A stretch of DNA of 64,000 nt from the NCBI GenBank assembly GCA_013376735.1, contig VINJ01000001.1:558001-622000 (forward strand), written 5' to 3'. Made by a program: the position numbers and the translations under genes. The notes under the pieces are model-generated. The model ran no database searches. It saw nothing but the letters and a program-made list of their open reading frames with translations, and was not told where the DNA came from. Every line of letters begins with the position of its first letter. Position 1 is the first letter of the stretch. The DNA comes from a bacterium Scap17. GTDB lineage: Bacteria > Pseudomonadota > Gammaproteobacteria > Pseudomonadales > Halomonadaceae. Shown one piece after another: positions 25,821 through 32,658 of the stretch.

Positions 25821-25854
25821 TTGAGTGAGTACTCAAGTTTAACTTGAATGATCG
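25821..25854. promoter_or_regulatory. Operator cluster of the TetR regulator
   Basis: Within this AT-richer stretch are the 10-bp palindrome TGAGTACTCA (25826-25835), a CAAGTT/AACTTG repeat (25834-25846) and an imperfect TTGA...TCAA palindrome (TTGAATGATCGCTCAA at about 25844-25859). All share TTGA/TCAA or TGAG/CTCA half-sites. They lie 85-120 bases before the TetR start. Confidence 0.5.
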
Positions 25855-25914
25855 CTCAAATCCAGCTAGTGTGTTCCCCGACAACGCAGTGCAGCGGATG
25901 GTCAGGCTTTATTT

Positions 25915-25928
25915 TGAGCGTTTGCTCA
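25915..25928. promoter_or_regulatory. Second TetR-type inverted repeat
   Basis: TGAGC and GCTCA are exact inverted half-sites separated by four bases (TGAGCGTTTGCTCA). It shares half-sites with the cluster at 25821-25854 and lies about 105 bases before the CMD-type gene, so it may be the operator for the rightward promoter. Confidence 0.45.
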
Positions 25929-26031
25929 TATCTTGCCCTGCATCCTCAGGGGCGCCGCTGGAGGCTTCATGCCACTGACTGACAGCCCCTGAGGTTCCGC
26001 GCATCTCGCTCATCATTCCGAAGGAGTTCTC

Positions 26032-26586
26032 ATGACTGATTTCACACTCTATACCGCCGACAATGCCCCGCAGGACAGCAAGCCGCTGCTTGGCAAGTCC
26101 GTCGAAGCCTTCGGCATGGTACCGGGCCTGCACGCCGTGATGGCGGAAGCACCGGGTCTGCTGGAAGGCTACCAGGTGTTGCACCAGCTGTTCCTCGATA
26201 GCAGCTTCGATGATGAAGAGACCACCGTCGTGTGGCAGACCATCAACGTCGAGCACAACTGCCACTACTGCGTGCCGGCGCATACCGGCATCGCCAAGTC
26301 GATGAAGGTGGATGACGCCATCACCGAAGCACTGCGCAACGAGACGCCTCTGCCGACCGAGCGTCTGGAAGCTCTGCGCACCTTCACGCTGGCCGTGGTA
26401 CGTGAGCGTGGCTTCGTGGATGACGCTACCGTGCAGACCTTCCTCGATGCCGGTTATACCAAGCGCAATGTGCTGGAAGTGATTCTGGGCCTGTCCCAGA
26501 AGGTGATGAGCAACTACACCAATCACCTGGCCGAGACGCCGATCGACGAGCCGTTCAAGAAGTTCGAGTGGCACAAGCAGGGCTGA
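26032..26586 (+). CDS. Carboxymuconolactone decarboxylase/AhpD-like family protein
   Basis: A 184-residue all-helical protein. The motif VEHNCHYCVPAHTGIAKSM contains the CxxC pair and the downstream His of AhpD-like alkylhydroperoxidases, and the NVLEVILGLSQKVMSNYTNHLA segment is typical of the CMD family. It may act as a thiol peroxidase or as a redox partner; no lipoyl or AhpC partner is adjacent. AAGGAG is well placed before the ATG. Control by the divergent TetR gene is likely. Confidence 0.88.
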   Translation: MTDFTLYTADNAPQDSKPLLGKSVEAFGMVPGLHAVMAEAPGLLEGYQVLHQLFLDSSFDDEETTVVWQTINVEHNCHYCVPAHTGIAKSMKVDDAITEALRNETPLPTERLEALRTFTLAVVRERGFVDDATVQTFLDAGYTKRNVLEVILGLSQKVMSNYTNHLAETPIDEPFKKFEWHKQG

Positions 26587-26626
26587 AGCTGAGGTGAGAG
26601 GCGGCGGCAAGTGCCTGACTCTCCAA

Positions 26627-26653
26627 TACTAATGAAAATATTTCTCATTAGTA
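26627..26653. promoter_or_regulatory. Fur-type palindrome of sRNA gene 1
   Basis: A 27-base near-palindrome (22 of 27 positions symmetric, outer arms TACTAATGA/TCATTAGTA exact) directly abuts the -35 element. It contains the TGAnAAT-type half-sites of Fur boxes and scores 13 of 19 against GATAATGATAATCATTATC. An almost identical box precedes the second copy. Confidence 0.7.
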
Positions 26654-26682
26654 TTGACGTCTGAGTCCGCGGGTCATATTCT
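26654..26682 (+). promoter_or_regulatory. Sigma70 promoter of sRNA gene 1
   Basis: TTGACG (26654-26659), a 17-base spacer and TATTCT (26677-26682) predict transcription start near A26689. No ribosome-binding site with a plausible open frame follows. Confidence 0.75.
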
Positions 26683-26688
26683 GGGGTC

Positions 26689-26814
26689 ATCGCTTCCCCG
26701 CCATGGGTAGCGGTGTCCCGGCCAGCGGAGTCAGGCCCCTGTCCGGGAGGCTTCTCATCAGACAGTTTTACGGTCCTTGCCAGCGGCTCATCCTACGGGG
26801 TGGGCCGCTTTTTT
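26689..26814 (+). ncRNA. Fur-box-preceded small RNA, copy 1 (PrrF/RyhB-like logic)
   Basis: Predicted RNA of about 126 nt. From 5' to 3': a small hairpin (CCGC 26698-26701 with GCGG 26710-26713), a second hairpin (26717-26725 with 26739-26747) whose 13-base loop CGGAGTCAGGCCC is identical in copy 2, a single-stranded linker with TTTTACGGTCCTTGC, and a Rho-independent terminator (AGCGGC/GCCGCT stem, six T). The linker is complementary to the sdhC ribosome-binding site and start: 26767-26780 pairs with 39922-39935 in 13 of 14 positions, counting three G-U wobbles. Iron-regulated repression of iron-protein mRNAs is inferred by analogy with RyhB and PrrF; the primary sequence does not look like PrrF as I remember it. 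Confidence 0.72.
26782..26814 (+). terminator. Terminator of sRNA copy 1
   Basis: The arms 26782-26787 and 26804-26809 form the base of a GC-rich hairpin, with more pairs inside (CATCC with GGGTG-like), followed by six T. Confidence 0.85.
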
Positions 26815-26820
26815 ATGCGC

Positions 26821-26859
26821 AAAAAAAGACGCCTCCTTCGCTTGCACGAGGGAGGCGTC
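26821..26859 (-). terminator. Leftward terminator with no assigned gene
   Basis: A perfect 9-bp stem (26828-26836 with 26851-26859) is followed on the minus strand by seven T. It lies back to back with the terminator of sRNA copy 1. No convincing minus-strand gene lies upstream of it, so it may end an unrecognised leftward transcript or insulate the sRNA gene. Confidence 0.6.
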
Positions 26860-26949
26860 CGGAAGCGCTTCTCGAGTCATTCGCTTTCCGTCTGCCAATG
26901 ACAGGGAGGAAGGCTTGCGAGTCGAGCGGTGCTTCGTGCTCACCAGATT

Positions 26950-27000
26950 TGGATGTCAGGTCCCTGGCAAGCGTCTCATCAGGCCAGTCACGACCTTGAT
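26950..27000 (+). repeat. Degenerate third copy of the sRNA 3' region
   Basis: Three blocks occur here in the same order as in the two intact sRNA genes: GTCAGGTCCCTG (11 of 12 with the conserved GTCAGGCCCCTG), TCTCATCA (8 of 8 with copy 1), and AGTCACGACCTT (10 of 12 with copy 2). No promoter, Fur box or T run is attached, so it looks like a decayed duplicate. Confidence 0.5.
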
Positions 27001-27068
27001 ATTCTGGCGCCATGATACGTCAGCCGGTGAGGGGAGGCCAGCGGCGCGTGAGATAAACGCTGACTCAA

Positions 27069-27095
27069 TGTTAATGAAAATATTTCTCATTAGTA
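27069..27095. promoter_or_regulatory. Fur-type box of sRNA gene 2
   Basis: From TTAATGA to TCATTAGTA the sequence matches the box of copy 1 base for base for about 24 positions and again abuts the -35 element. The leftmost bases differ, so the palindrome is slightly shorter. Confidence 0.68.
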
Positions 27096-27124
27096 TTGAC
27101 GGCGTCAGCCGGAGAGCATAATCT
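27096..27124 (+). promoter_or_regulatory. Sigma70 promoter of sRNA gene 2
   Basis: TTGACG (27096-27101), a 17-base spacer and TAATCT (27119-27124) predict a start near A27131. Spacing and start sequence (ATCGCTTCCC) equal those of copy 1, while the spacer bases have diverged. Confidence 0.75.
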
Positions 27125-27130
27125 GGATTC

Positions 27131-27245
27131 ATCGCTTCCCGCCATGGAATGCGGTAGCCAGAACAGCGGAGTCAGGCCCCTGTTCGGGTTTCTCCTCATC
27201 AAGCTAGTCACGGTCTTAGGGCGACTCTCACGGGTCGCCTTTTTT
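27131..27245 (+). ncRNA. Fur-box-preceded small RNA, copy 2, predicted sdhC antisense
   Basis: Predicted RNA of about 115 nt, same plan as copy 1: hairpin CCGC/GCGG (27139-27142 with 27151-27154), hairpin 27158-27166 with 27180-27188 around the identical 13-base loop, a linker with CTAGTCACGGTCTTA, and a terminator with six T. Stem position 5 is G-C in copy 1 and A-T here, a compensatory change that argues for RNA structure. Bases 27203-27218 can pair with sdhC mRNA 39923-39939 in 15 positions with one mismatch and one bulged G, covering the GTG start and the purine-rich site before it. The role as a trans-acting iron-sparing sRNA is inference. Confidence 0.75.
27220..27245 (+). terminator. 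Terminator of sRNA copy 2
   Basis: Stem GGCGAC (27220-27225) with GTCGCC (27234-27239), 8-base loop, then six T. Its stem sequence differs from that of copy 1, while its function is conserved. Confidence 0.85.
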
Positions 27246-27524
27246 CATGTCTGGCGCTTCTCCATTTCGTGTCTGGCACTTCTCTGGCGATTTACCTCGA
27301 TCTTCCTTCCGTCGCTCTCCCGCTTGCCTCCTCATCTACGCTTGGTGCGCCCCGTCGCTCTGCCTCCGCTGGCGCGCCATCTCGTTTAGAATGACGACAT
27401 CCTATTCCCACGCCGCCAAGGTGCCCGGGTTCCGCTGCCTTTTCAGAGGGTTGGCCATTGCGGTCAATCATTGTCATCAGTCAGAGCACGGGCGCGACCC
27501 GCGGGGCTTTCCGAGGAAGTCATC

Positions 27525-28586
27525 ATGATCACACTCTATCGACTGCACGATGATGGGCGCCTGCGCGGTGAACATATCGTGTTGCCCGACCCGCAGCCCG
27601 GCCAGCCCGATACGCCGCCGCGCCTGGCGGATAGCGCTGAAGAGGCGGCAGCCCTGCATGCCGGGTTGCTGGCCGATGACGAGCTGGCGCCACCGATTCT
27701 GGTGCGTAGCGATGTGCTGTGGATCGATCTCTGTGAGCCGGATGAGCAGGAAAAGCGCTGGGTGAGCGAACAGTTCACGGTAGAGCTGCCTGATGTCGAG
27801 GAGCTGGAGGAGATCGAGTCGTCGTCGCGCTTCTATCTGGAAGGCGATGGCATCCACGTCGTCTCGCTGTTTCCGCATCGCAAGGGGCGCGAGCCACAGA
27901 CGGCCAACGTCGCCTTCCATCTGCATGGGCGCCAGTTGATCAGCATGCGCCACGAGGATATCGGCCTGCTGCGGCTGTTCCGCAATCACCTGCGTCGCCA
28001 GCGACTGAGCCCGGAGGATGGCTGGGAAGTGCTGTTGGCGCTGCTGGCGATGAAGGTCGATTACCTGGCCGATGAGATCGAGGATATCTACCGGGCCCTG
28101 GAGGCGTTGGGCAAGCAGGCGGTGCACCCCGAGGCGCTGGAAGACACCCTGCACGGCATCCTGTTGCAGGAGCGCTACAACGACAAGGTGCGCCAGTCGC
28201 TGCTGGACAGCCAGCGCCTGCTGCGTCAGCTGACGCGCCATCTGCCCTCGGCGCCACGTCAGAAATCGCGACGTCAGGAGATTCGCGACATGTTGCGCGA
28301 CATCGACTCGCTCAATCCGCACACCACCTTCATCTTCGACAAGGTCAACTTCCTGCTCGATGCCTCGATCGGTTTCACCAACCTCGATCAGAGCCGCATC
28401 ATCAAGATCTTCTCGGTGGCGGCGGTAGTCTTCATGCCGCCGACCTTGATCGCCAGCATCTACGGCATGAACTTCCACTGGATGCCGGAGCTGGACGAGA
28501 ACTGGGGCTATCCCTTCGCGCTGTGCCTGATGGGGGTATCGGCGCTCTCGACCTATCTGTTCTTCAAGTGGAAGAAGTGGCTGTAA
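27525..28586 (+). CDS. corA: CorA family magnesium/cobalt transporter
   Basis: A 353-residue CorA-type channel. The N-terminal two thirds is a charged cytoplasmic alpha/beta domain and long stalk helix; the C terminus has two transmembrane helices with the selectivity motif YGMNF followed by MPEL in the periplasmic loop and ends in basic FKWKKWL. These are the marks of CorA Mg2+/Co2+ channels; the ZntB branch is less likely because the GMN-x-MPEL loop is standard. The start at 27525 follows GAGGAAG at a good distance; the earlier ATG at 27471 lacks one. Confidence 0.9.
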   Translation: MITLYRLHDDGRLRGEHIVLPDPQPGQPDTPPRLADSAEEAAALHAGLLADDELAPPILVRSDVLWIDLCEPDEQEKRWVSEQFTVELPDVEELEEIESSSRFYLEGDGIHVVSLFPHRKGREPQTANVAFHLHGRQLISMRHEDIGLLRLFRNHLRRQRLSPEDGWEVLLALLAMKVDYLADEIEDIYRALEALGKQAVHPEALEDTLHGILLQERYNDKVRQSLLDSQRLLRQLTRHLPSAPRQKSRRQEIRDMLRDIDSLNPHTTFIFDKVNFLLDASIGFTNLDQSRIIKIFSVAAVVFMPPTLIASIYGMNFHWMPELDENWGYPFALCLMGVSALSTYLFFKWKKWL

Positions 28587-28604
28587 GTTGCTGAAGACAG
28601 GCAT

Positions 28605-28639
28605 AAAAAAGCGCCTGGCGTCGTGAGACGGCCAGGCGC
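28605..28639 (-). terminator. Hairpin after corA with leftward U-tract
   Basis: A 9-bp perfect stem (28611-28619 with 28631-28639) is preceded by six A, giving a proper U-tract only for a leftward transcript. It may still end corA transcription. The apparent leftward source is discussed as a finding. Confidence 0.6.
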
Positions 28640-28935
28640 ACAAGAAACTTGCATTACAACACTGAAGATCGCCACCGAGGCCCAGGATGGGCCGACAGCG
28701 AAACCGCGCGTGGGGGCGTCGCCATGCAGACCAGTCACCGGGAATCGGTGGGATGAGCAGTGCAACTACCTGAGCGCGAACCTGGACGGTCGGGCTGCGC
28801 CACGCAGGCCCGGCCGTCTTCGGTCTAGTCCGGAAGCAGGCGGCCGATGCCGCGGCGCGCCTGCTCCCGCATGTTCGTGGCGCACAGTATAGGGTGCCGC
28901 GCTTTGGAGAATAAGCGCGTACAATTGAAAACTAG
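28640..28935. other. Gene-free interval between corA and the LysR gene
   Basis: No protein gene is convincing. It contains a GGCCCA/TGGGCC hairpin around 28679-28695, a GC-rich repeat region near 28790-28830, and on the minus strand a TATACT hexamer (28886-28891) that could be a -10 box for a transcript ending at the hairpin 28605-28639. Confidence 0.4.
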
Positions 28936-28954
28936 GGTTTCCAATATGGAAACC
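28936..28954. promoter_or_regulatory. LysR-type operator palindrome
   Basis: GGTTTCCAATATGGAAACC has perfect 7-base arms (28936-28942, 28948-28954) and fits the T-N11-A pattern of LysR sites. It lies about 73 bases before the LysR gene start, consistent with autoregulation. Confidence 0.6.
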
Positions 28955-29026
28955 TGAGAGATTGATGGGGTGTCTGGCCGTGTCCGGAGGGCCATGGCGG
29001 TTGCAGAGCGAGGGAAAGGGAGACAC

Positions 29027-29926
29027 ATGGCGACACTTGATGCATTGCGCGTCTTCGTCGAAGTCGTGCGCGCGGCCAGTTTCACTGCGGCGGCGCGCCG
29101 ACTGGGAATTTCCAAGTCGCTGGCGTCCAAGCGGGTGGCGGCACTGGAAGAGCAGCTGGGCGTCAGCCTGATCAATCGCTCGACCCGCAAGCTGCATCTC
29201 ACCGAGGCGGGGCGCATCTACTACGAGCACGGCCTGCGCATCCGCGAGGAGCTGGAATCCGCCGAGGCCCGCGTACAGTCCGTGACCTCGCAGCCGATGG
29301 GCCAGCTCAAGGTCTCGGCACAGGTGTCGTTCGGCTTCATGTATCTGGCCGCGCCGACCACCGCCTTCATGCGTCGCTACCCGGATGTCAGCGTCGAGAT
29401 TCTGCTCGAGGATCAGCGCTTCGAGCCCATCGATGAGTCGGTGGACCTGGCGATTCGCATGGGGCCGCTGCCGGATTCCTCGATGGTCTCGCGGCCGCTG
29501 TGCAAGGTGGTCTACGGCCTGTACGCCGCACCGGATTACCTGGCGCGCGTCAATTCACCGCCGGTGCAGCCCCAGGACATCCGCGCCTTCGATACCATCT
29601 TCTACGGCAATTACGACCTGGGGGCGCATTGGCGCTTCACGCTCAATGGTCAGCCCTTCGATGTGGAGCCGGAGTCGCGGCTGGTGATCAACAATCTGCT
29701 CGGCGTGGTGGAGGCGGCCAAGGCCGGCTTCGGTCTCGCCTACCTGCCGACCTTCTCGGCCCGCGCGGCAGTGGAAAGCGGTGAACTGGTGCCGCTGCTG
29801 CAGCCCTACTGGAACGAGCATGGCTCGATGGTGGTGCTGTTCCGTTCACGCAAGTACCTGCCTGACAAGACCCGCGCCTACCTCGACTTCATCACCGAGT
29901 GGTTTCAGGAGCATCTGCAGCTCTGA
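29027..29926 (+). CDS. LysR family transcriptional regulator
   Basis: A 299-residue LysR regulator: N-terminal winged helix (LDALRVFVEVVRAASFTAAARRLGIS, then SKRVAALEEQLGVSLINRSTRK) and a periplasmic-binding-like effector domain with the GPLPDSSMVSRPL segment of the CrgA/AaeR-like subgroup. The ATG at 29027 follows a GGGAG site. An upstream ATG (28970) would add 19 residues lacking homology. No divergent target gene is present; the adjacent SDR gene is convergent, so the regulon cannot be named. Confidence 0.9.
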   Translation: MATLDALRVFVEVVRAASFTAAARRLGISKSLASKRVAALEEQLGVSLINRSTRKLHLTEAGRIYYEHGLRIREELESAEARVQSVTSQPMGQLKVSAQVSFGFMYLAAPTTAFMRRYPDVSVEILLEDQRFEPIDESVDLAIRMGPLPDSSMVSRPLCKVVYGLYAAPDYLARVNSPPVQPQDIRAFDTIFYGNYDLGAHWRFTLNGQPFDVEPESRLVINNLLGVVEAAKAGFGLAYLPTFSARAAVESGELVPLLQPYWNEHGSMVVLFRSRKYLPDKTRAYLDFITEWFQEHLQL

Positions 29927-29945
29927 GTCGCCTCTACCGAGAGGG

Positions 29946-30758
29946 TTACCACTCGATGGCCTGGCCGGCCCAGTCGTAGAAGCCGCCGCTGGCGGTGGGC
30001 GAGAGTTCGCAGGCGACGCGCAGCAGACGGCGCGCCACGAAGCCCGTCGTGAATAACTTGCCCTCGGGCACGCGGGACTGGAAGGGAGTCGACAGGCCGG
30101 TGTCGGTGGTGCCGGGATGCAGCGCGACCAGCAGCGCCTCGGGATTGCGCCGTGCGATCTCGATGGCGGCGGTCTTGAGCAGCATGTTGTGGCTGGCCTT
30201 GCTGGCGCGATAGGCATACCAGCCGCCGCTGCGGTTGTCGGAGATCGAGCCGACCCGCGCCGACAGCGAGGCGAAGATCACTGGCGTGCGTCGGCGCAGA
30301 CGTGGCGCCAGCATCCCCAGCAGCAGGGCCGGGGCGAAGGCATTGACCTGATGCAGACGCGTCAGGGCCGCCAGACTCAAGTCTTCCAGACGCTTCTCCG
30401 GCCATAGCTGCTCGCGCTCGTCATGCAGCAGGCCCAGCGCGTTGAGTATCAGCGCCGGTGGCTGCCCCGTCTCGCTCTCGCCATCCAGTTGCTGTGCCAG
30501 CCACTTCTCAAGGCGTGCGGTGCCTTGCTCGGTGGTCAGGTCGGCCTCCAGCGTCTCGAGCTCGGGATGCGTCGAAAGGCATGAGACATCGCGACTCACC
30601 GCCAGCACTTTTCCACAGTGCGGATGGGCGAGCAGCTCATCGATCAGCGCCCGCCCGATCCCGCCGCTGGCGCCGGTGACCAGTGCGCAGAAGCCCCGTG
30701 GCAGGCGCGCGAAGGTGTCCGCCGCCAATGGCTGATCTTCCAGTCTGCTGTCTACCAT
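29946..30758 (-). CDS. Short-chain dehydrogenase/reductase, C-factor-like
   Basis: A 270-residue SDR with the Rossmann motif TGASGGIGRAL, NALG at the NAG position, catalytic Ser in FASLSARVGSISD and the YxxxK motif as YRASK. The overall layout (LLHDEREQLWPEKRLEDL, HPGTTDTGLSTPF) resembles the CsgA/C-factor-like cytosolic SDRs of gammaproteobacteria. Substrate unknown. AGGGAGA precedes the ATG. It ends 20 bases from the convergent LysR gene with no visible terminator between them. Confidence 0.86.
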   Translation of the reverse strand: MVDSRLEDQPLAADTFARLPRGFCALVTGASGGIGRALIDELLAHPHCGKVLAVSRDVSCLSTHPELETLEADLTTEQGTARLEKWLAQQLDGESETGQPPALILNALGLLHDEREQLWPEKRLEDLSLAALTRLHQVNAFAPALLLGMLAPRLRRRTPVIFASLSARVGSISDNRSGGWYAYRASKASHNMLLKTAAIEIARRNPEALLVALHPGTTDTGLSTPFQSRVPEGKLFTTGFVARRLLRVACELSPTASGGFYDWAGQAIEW

Positions 30759-30795
30759 ATATGTCTCCCTCTGTAGTGGCTGAACAGGATTATCG

Positions 30796-32658
30796 TCAGG
30801 CAGTGCGCTCCATCAGCCTGGCGAGGCGGGAATCGCGGCTCAGTGTGGTCGGGGTGGTGTCTTCCTGCAGTCGGCCCGCTTCCAGCAGCGCCAGACGCGC
30901 AAAGCGCTCCAGCCCCAGCGGCTGATGAGTGATCATGATCAGGCTGCGGCCCTCGCAGGCGGCGAGAATCGCGCTCATCACCTGCTCGGCGCTGGTGCGG
31001 TCCAGTCCTTCGCAGGGCTCATCGAGCAGCACGATCGGCGCCGGTGACAGCAGTGCGCGTGCCACGCCGAAGCGGCGCAGCTGGCCACCGGACAATGAAC
31101 GTCCCCCTTCATCCGGGAAGCCGGCCAGTCCCTGTGGCTGGCGGGCCAGCCAGTCGCCGAGGCCAAGGCTTTCCAGCATGCGCGTCAGTGACTTATCGCT
31201 GGCCTCGGGAGCGGCCAGGCGCAGGTTGTCGGCGTAGCTGGCACAGAACAGGTGCGTGTCCTGCGGGCAGACCGCGAAGCTTGCACGCAGCGTGGCCTCG
31301 TCGAGCGAGTCCAGCGCCACGCCACCCAGCGTGATCTGTCCGGCACTGGGGGCATGGAAGCGACTGAGCACGTCCAGCAGGGTGCTCTTGCCGCTGCCGG
31401 ACGGGCCGAGCAGTGCCAGATGCTCGCCTGCGGCCAGTGTCAGTGACAGCTCTTCAAGCACCGGCGTGTCGCCGTGGGTGACGCTCAGCTGCTCGATCTC
31501 CAAGGCGTGTCCCACCGGCGTGGCAGCCTCGGAGTCACTGGGGAACTGGGCCGCCGGCGTATTGGCCTGCACGCGGTTGAGGCGCGCGGCCGCCGACAGA
31601 CAGCGACCGAGACCCTGCCAGGCCAGCGGCAGTGGCGCCAGTGCCTCGAAGGCGCCGAGTACCGCCAGCAGGAACAGCGCCAGCAGACGACCATCGAGCA
31701 GCTCGCCAGAATGCGTCGTGATGTCGTCGTTCGCATATGGCGCCATCTGCATGACGCCGAGCAGGGCGACCCCGGCCAGCGTCAGCCCCAGCAGACTGTG
31801 ACTCAGCCAGCTGGCCAGTGCCTGACGGCGTGCCTGGGTGCGCTCGATGCGGTCCCGCTCGGCCTGTTGCTCGGCCAGGCGCTCAAGCTCTTCATTCCAG
31901 CGATCATAGATCACCAGCTCGCCCAGTCCCTGCAGGCGCTCCAGCAGGCGTGCGCGCAGGCGGCTGGCCGAGGATTGGTGACGCATGGCGTCACGGCTAC
32001 CACGCCACCAGGCCAGCCACGGCACCAGTCCGCCGGTCAGCACCAGCCCGATCACTGCGACCAGCGCCAGTGTCGGCGCGAAGATGCCGATCAGCGTGCC
32101 GGCGGCGAGGATGGCGCAGACCGCCACCAGCGAGGGAATCAACACGCGCACGTAGAGGCTGTCGAGGGCGTCGACATCCGCGCCCAGGCGGGTCATCAGC
32201 TCGCCCTGGCCGGCATGCTGCAGGGCGGCGGGGGAGAGCGGCTCGATGGCCTCGAACAGGCGACGGCGCAGGCTCGCCAGCAGACGCAGCGTGCCTTCGT
32301 GGGTGGTGAGACGCTCGCCATAGCGTCCGGCGGTGCGCGCCAGTGCCAGACCGCGCACACCTGCCGCCGGGGTGAAGAAGTTGAAGGCCTGGGTGGCAGC
32401 GACGCTCAAGCCGGCCACGGCGGTGGCGGAGAGAAACCAGCCCGACAGTGCCAACAGGCCGGTGGCCGCCAGCAGAGTGATCAGCGCCAGCAGTGCGCCG
32501 ATGCCCAGCCAGCCACGATGCTCGCGCATCAAGGCCAGATAGGGCGTCAGTTCGCGCAGACGTGGGCGCTGTTCGCTATACGCTTCACCTAGTGCTGGCT
32601 CGCTGGCTGTGACGGCCGCGGGCGTGTCAGGCGCGGACTTGCAGATGGCGCGGCTCAT
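30796..32658 (-). CDS. cydC: Glutathione/cysteine ABC exporter subunit CydC
   Basis: A 620-residue fused membrane/ATPase half-transporter. Six transmembrane helices (about 45-320) are followed by an ATPase domain with Walker A GPSGSGKST near residue 418, the signature LSGGQLRRFGVARAL and Walker B IVLLDEPCEGLD. With CydD it exports cysteine and glutathione to the periplasm and is required for cytochrome bd assembly. The start forms an ATGA overlap with the end of cydD. No cydAB genes lie in the window. Confidence 0.93.
   Translation of the reverse strand: MSRAICKSAPDTPAAVTASEPALGEAYSEQRPRLRELTPYLALMREHRGWLGIGALLALITLLAATGLLALSGWFLSATAVAGLSVAATQAFNFFTPAAGVRGLALARTAGRYGERLTTHEGTLRLLASLRRRLFEAIEPLSPAALQHAGQGELMTRLGADVDALDSLYVRVLIPSLVAVCAILAAGTLIGIFAPTLALVAVIGLVLTGGLVPWLAWWRGSRDAMRHQSSASRLRARLLERLQGLGELVIYDRWNEELERLAEQQAERDRIERTQARRQALASWLSHSLLGLTLAGVALLGVMQMAPYANDDITTHSGELLDGRLLALFLLAVLGAFEALAPLPLAWQGLGRCLSAAARLNRVQANTPAAQFPSDSEAATPVGHALEIEQLSVTHGDTPVLEELSLTLAAGEHLALLGPSGSGKSTLLDVLSRFHAPSAGQITLGGVALDSLDEATLRASFAVCPQDTHLFCASYADNLRLAAPEASDKSLTRMLESLGLGDWLARQPQGLAGFPDEGGRSLSGGQLRRFGVARALLSPAPIVLLDEPCEGLDRTSAEQVMSAILAACEGRSLIMITHQPLGLERFARLALLEAGRLQEDTTPTTLSRDSRLARLMERTA

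Noticed and set aside
26813-27013. 66-codon minus-strand frame upstream of the leftward terminator at 26821
   Set aside because: No ribosome-binding site or family resemblance, and the frame runs into the terminator stem itself. A non-coding transcript remains possible.
27096-27389. 97-codon frame across sRNA copy 2
   Set aside because: It would begin at the promoter's -35 region, upstream of the predicted transcript start, and would run through the terminator; the paralogous copy 1 does not preserve the frame.
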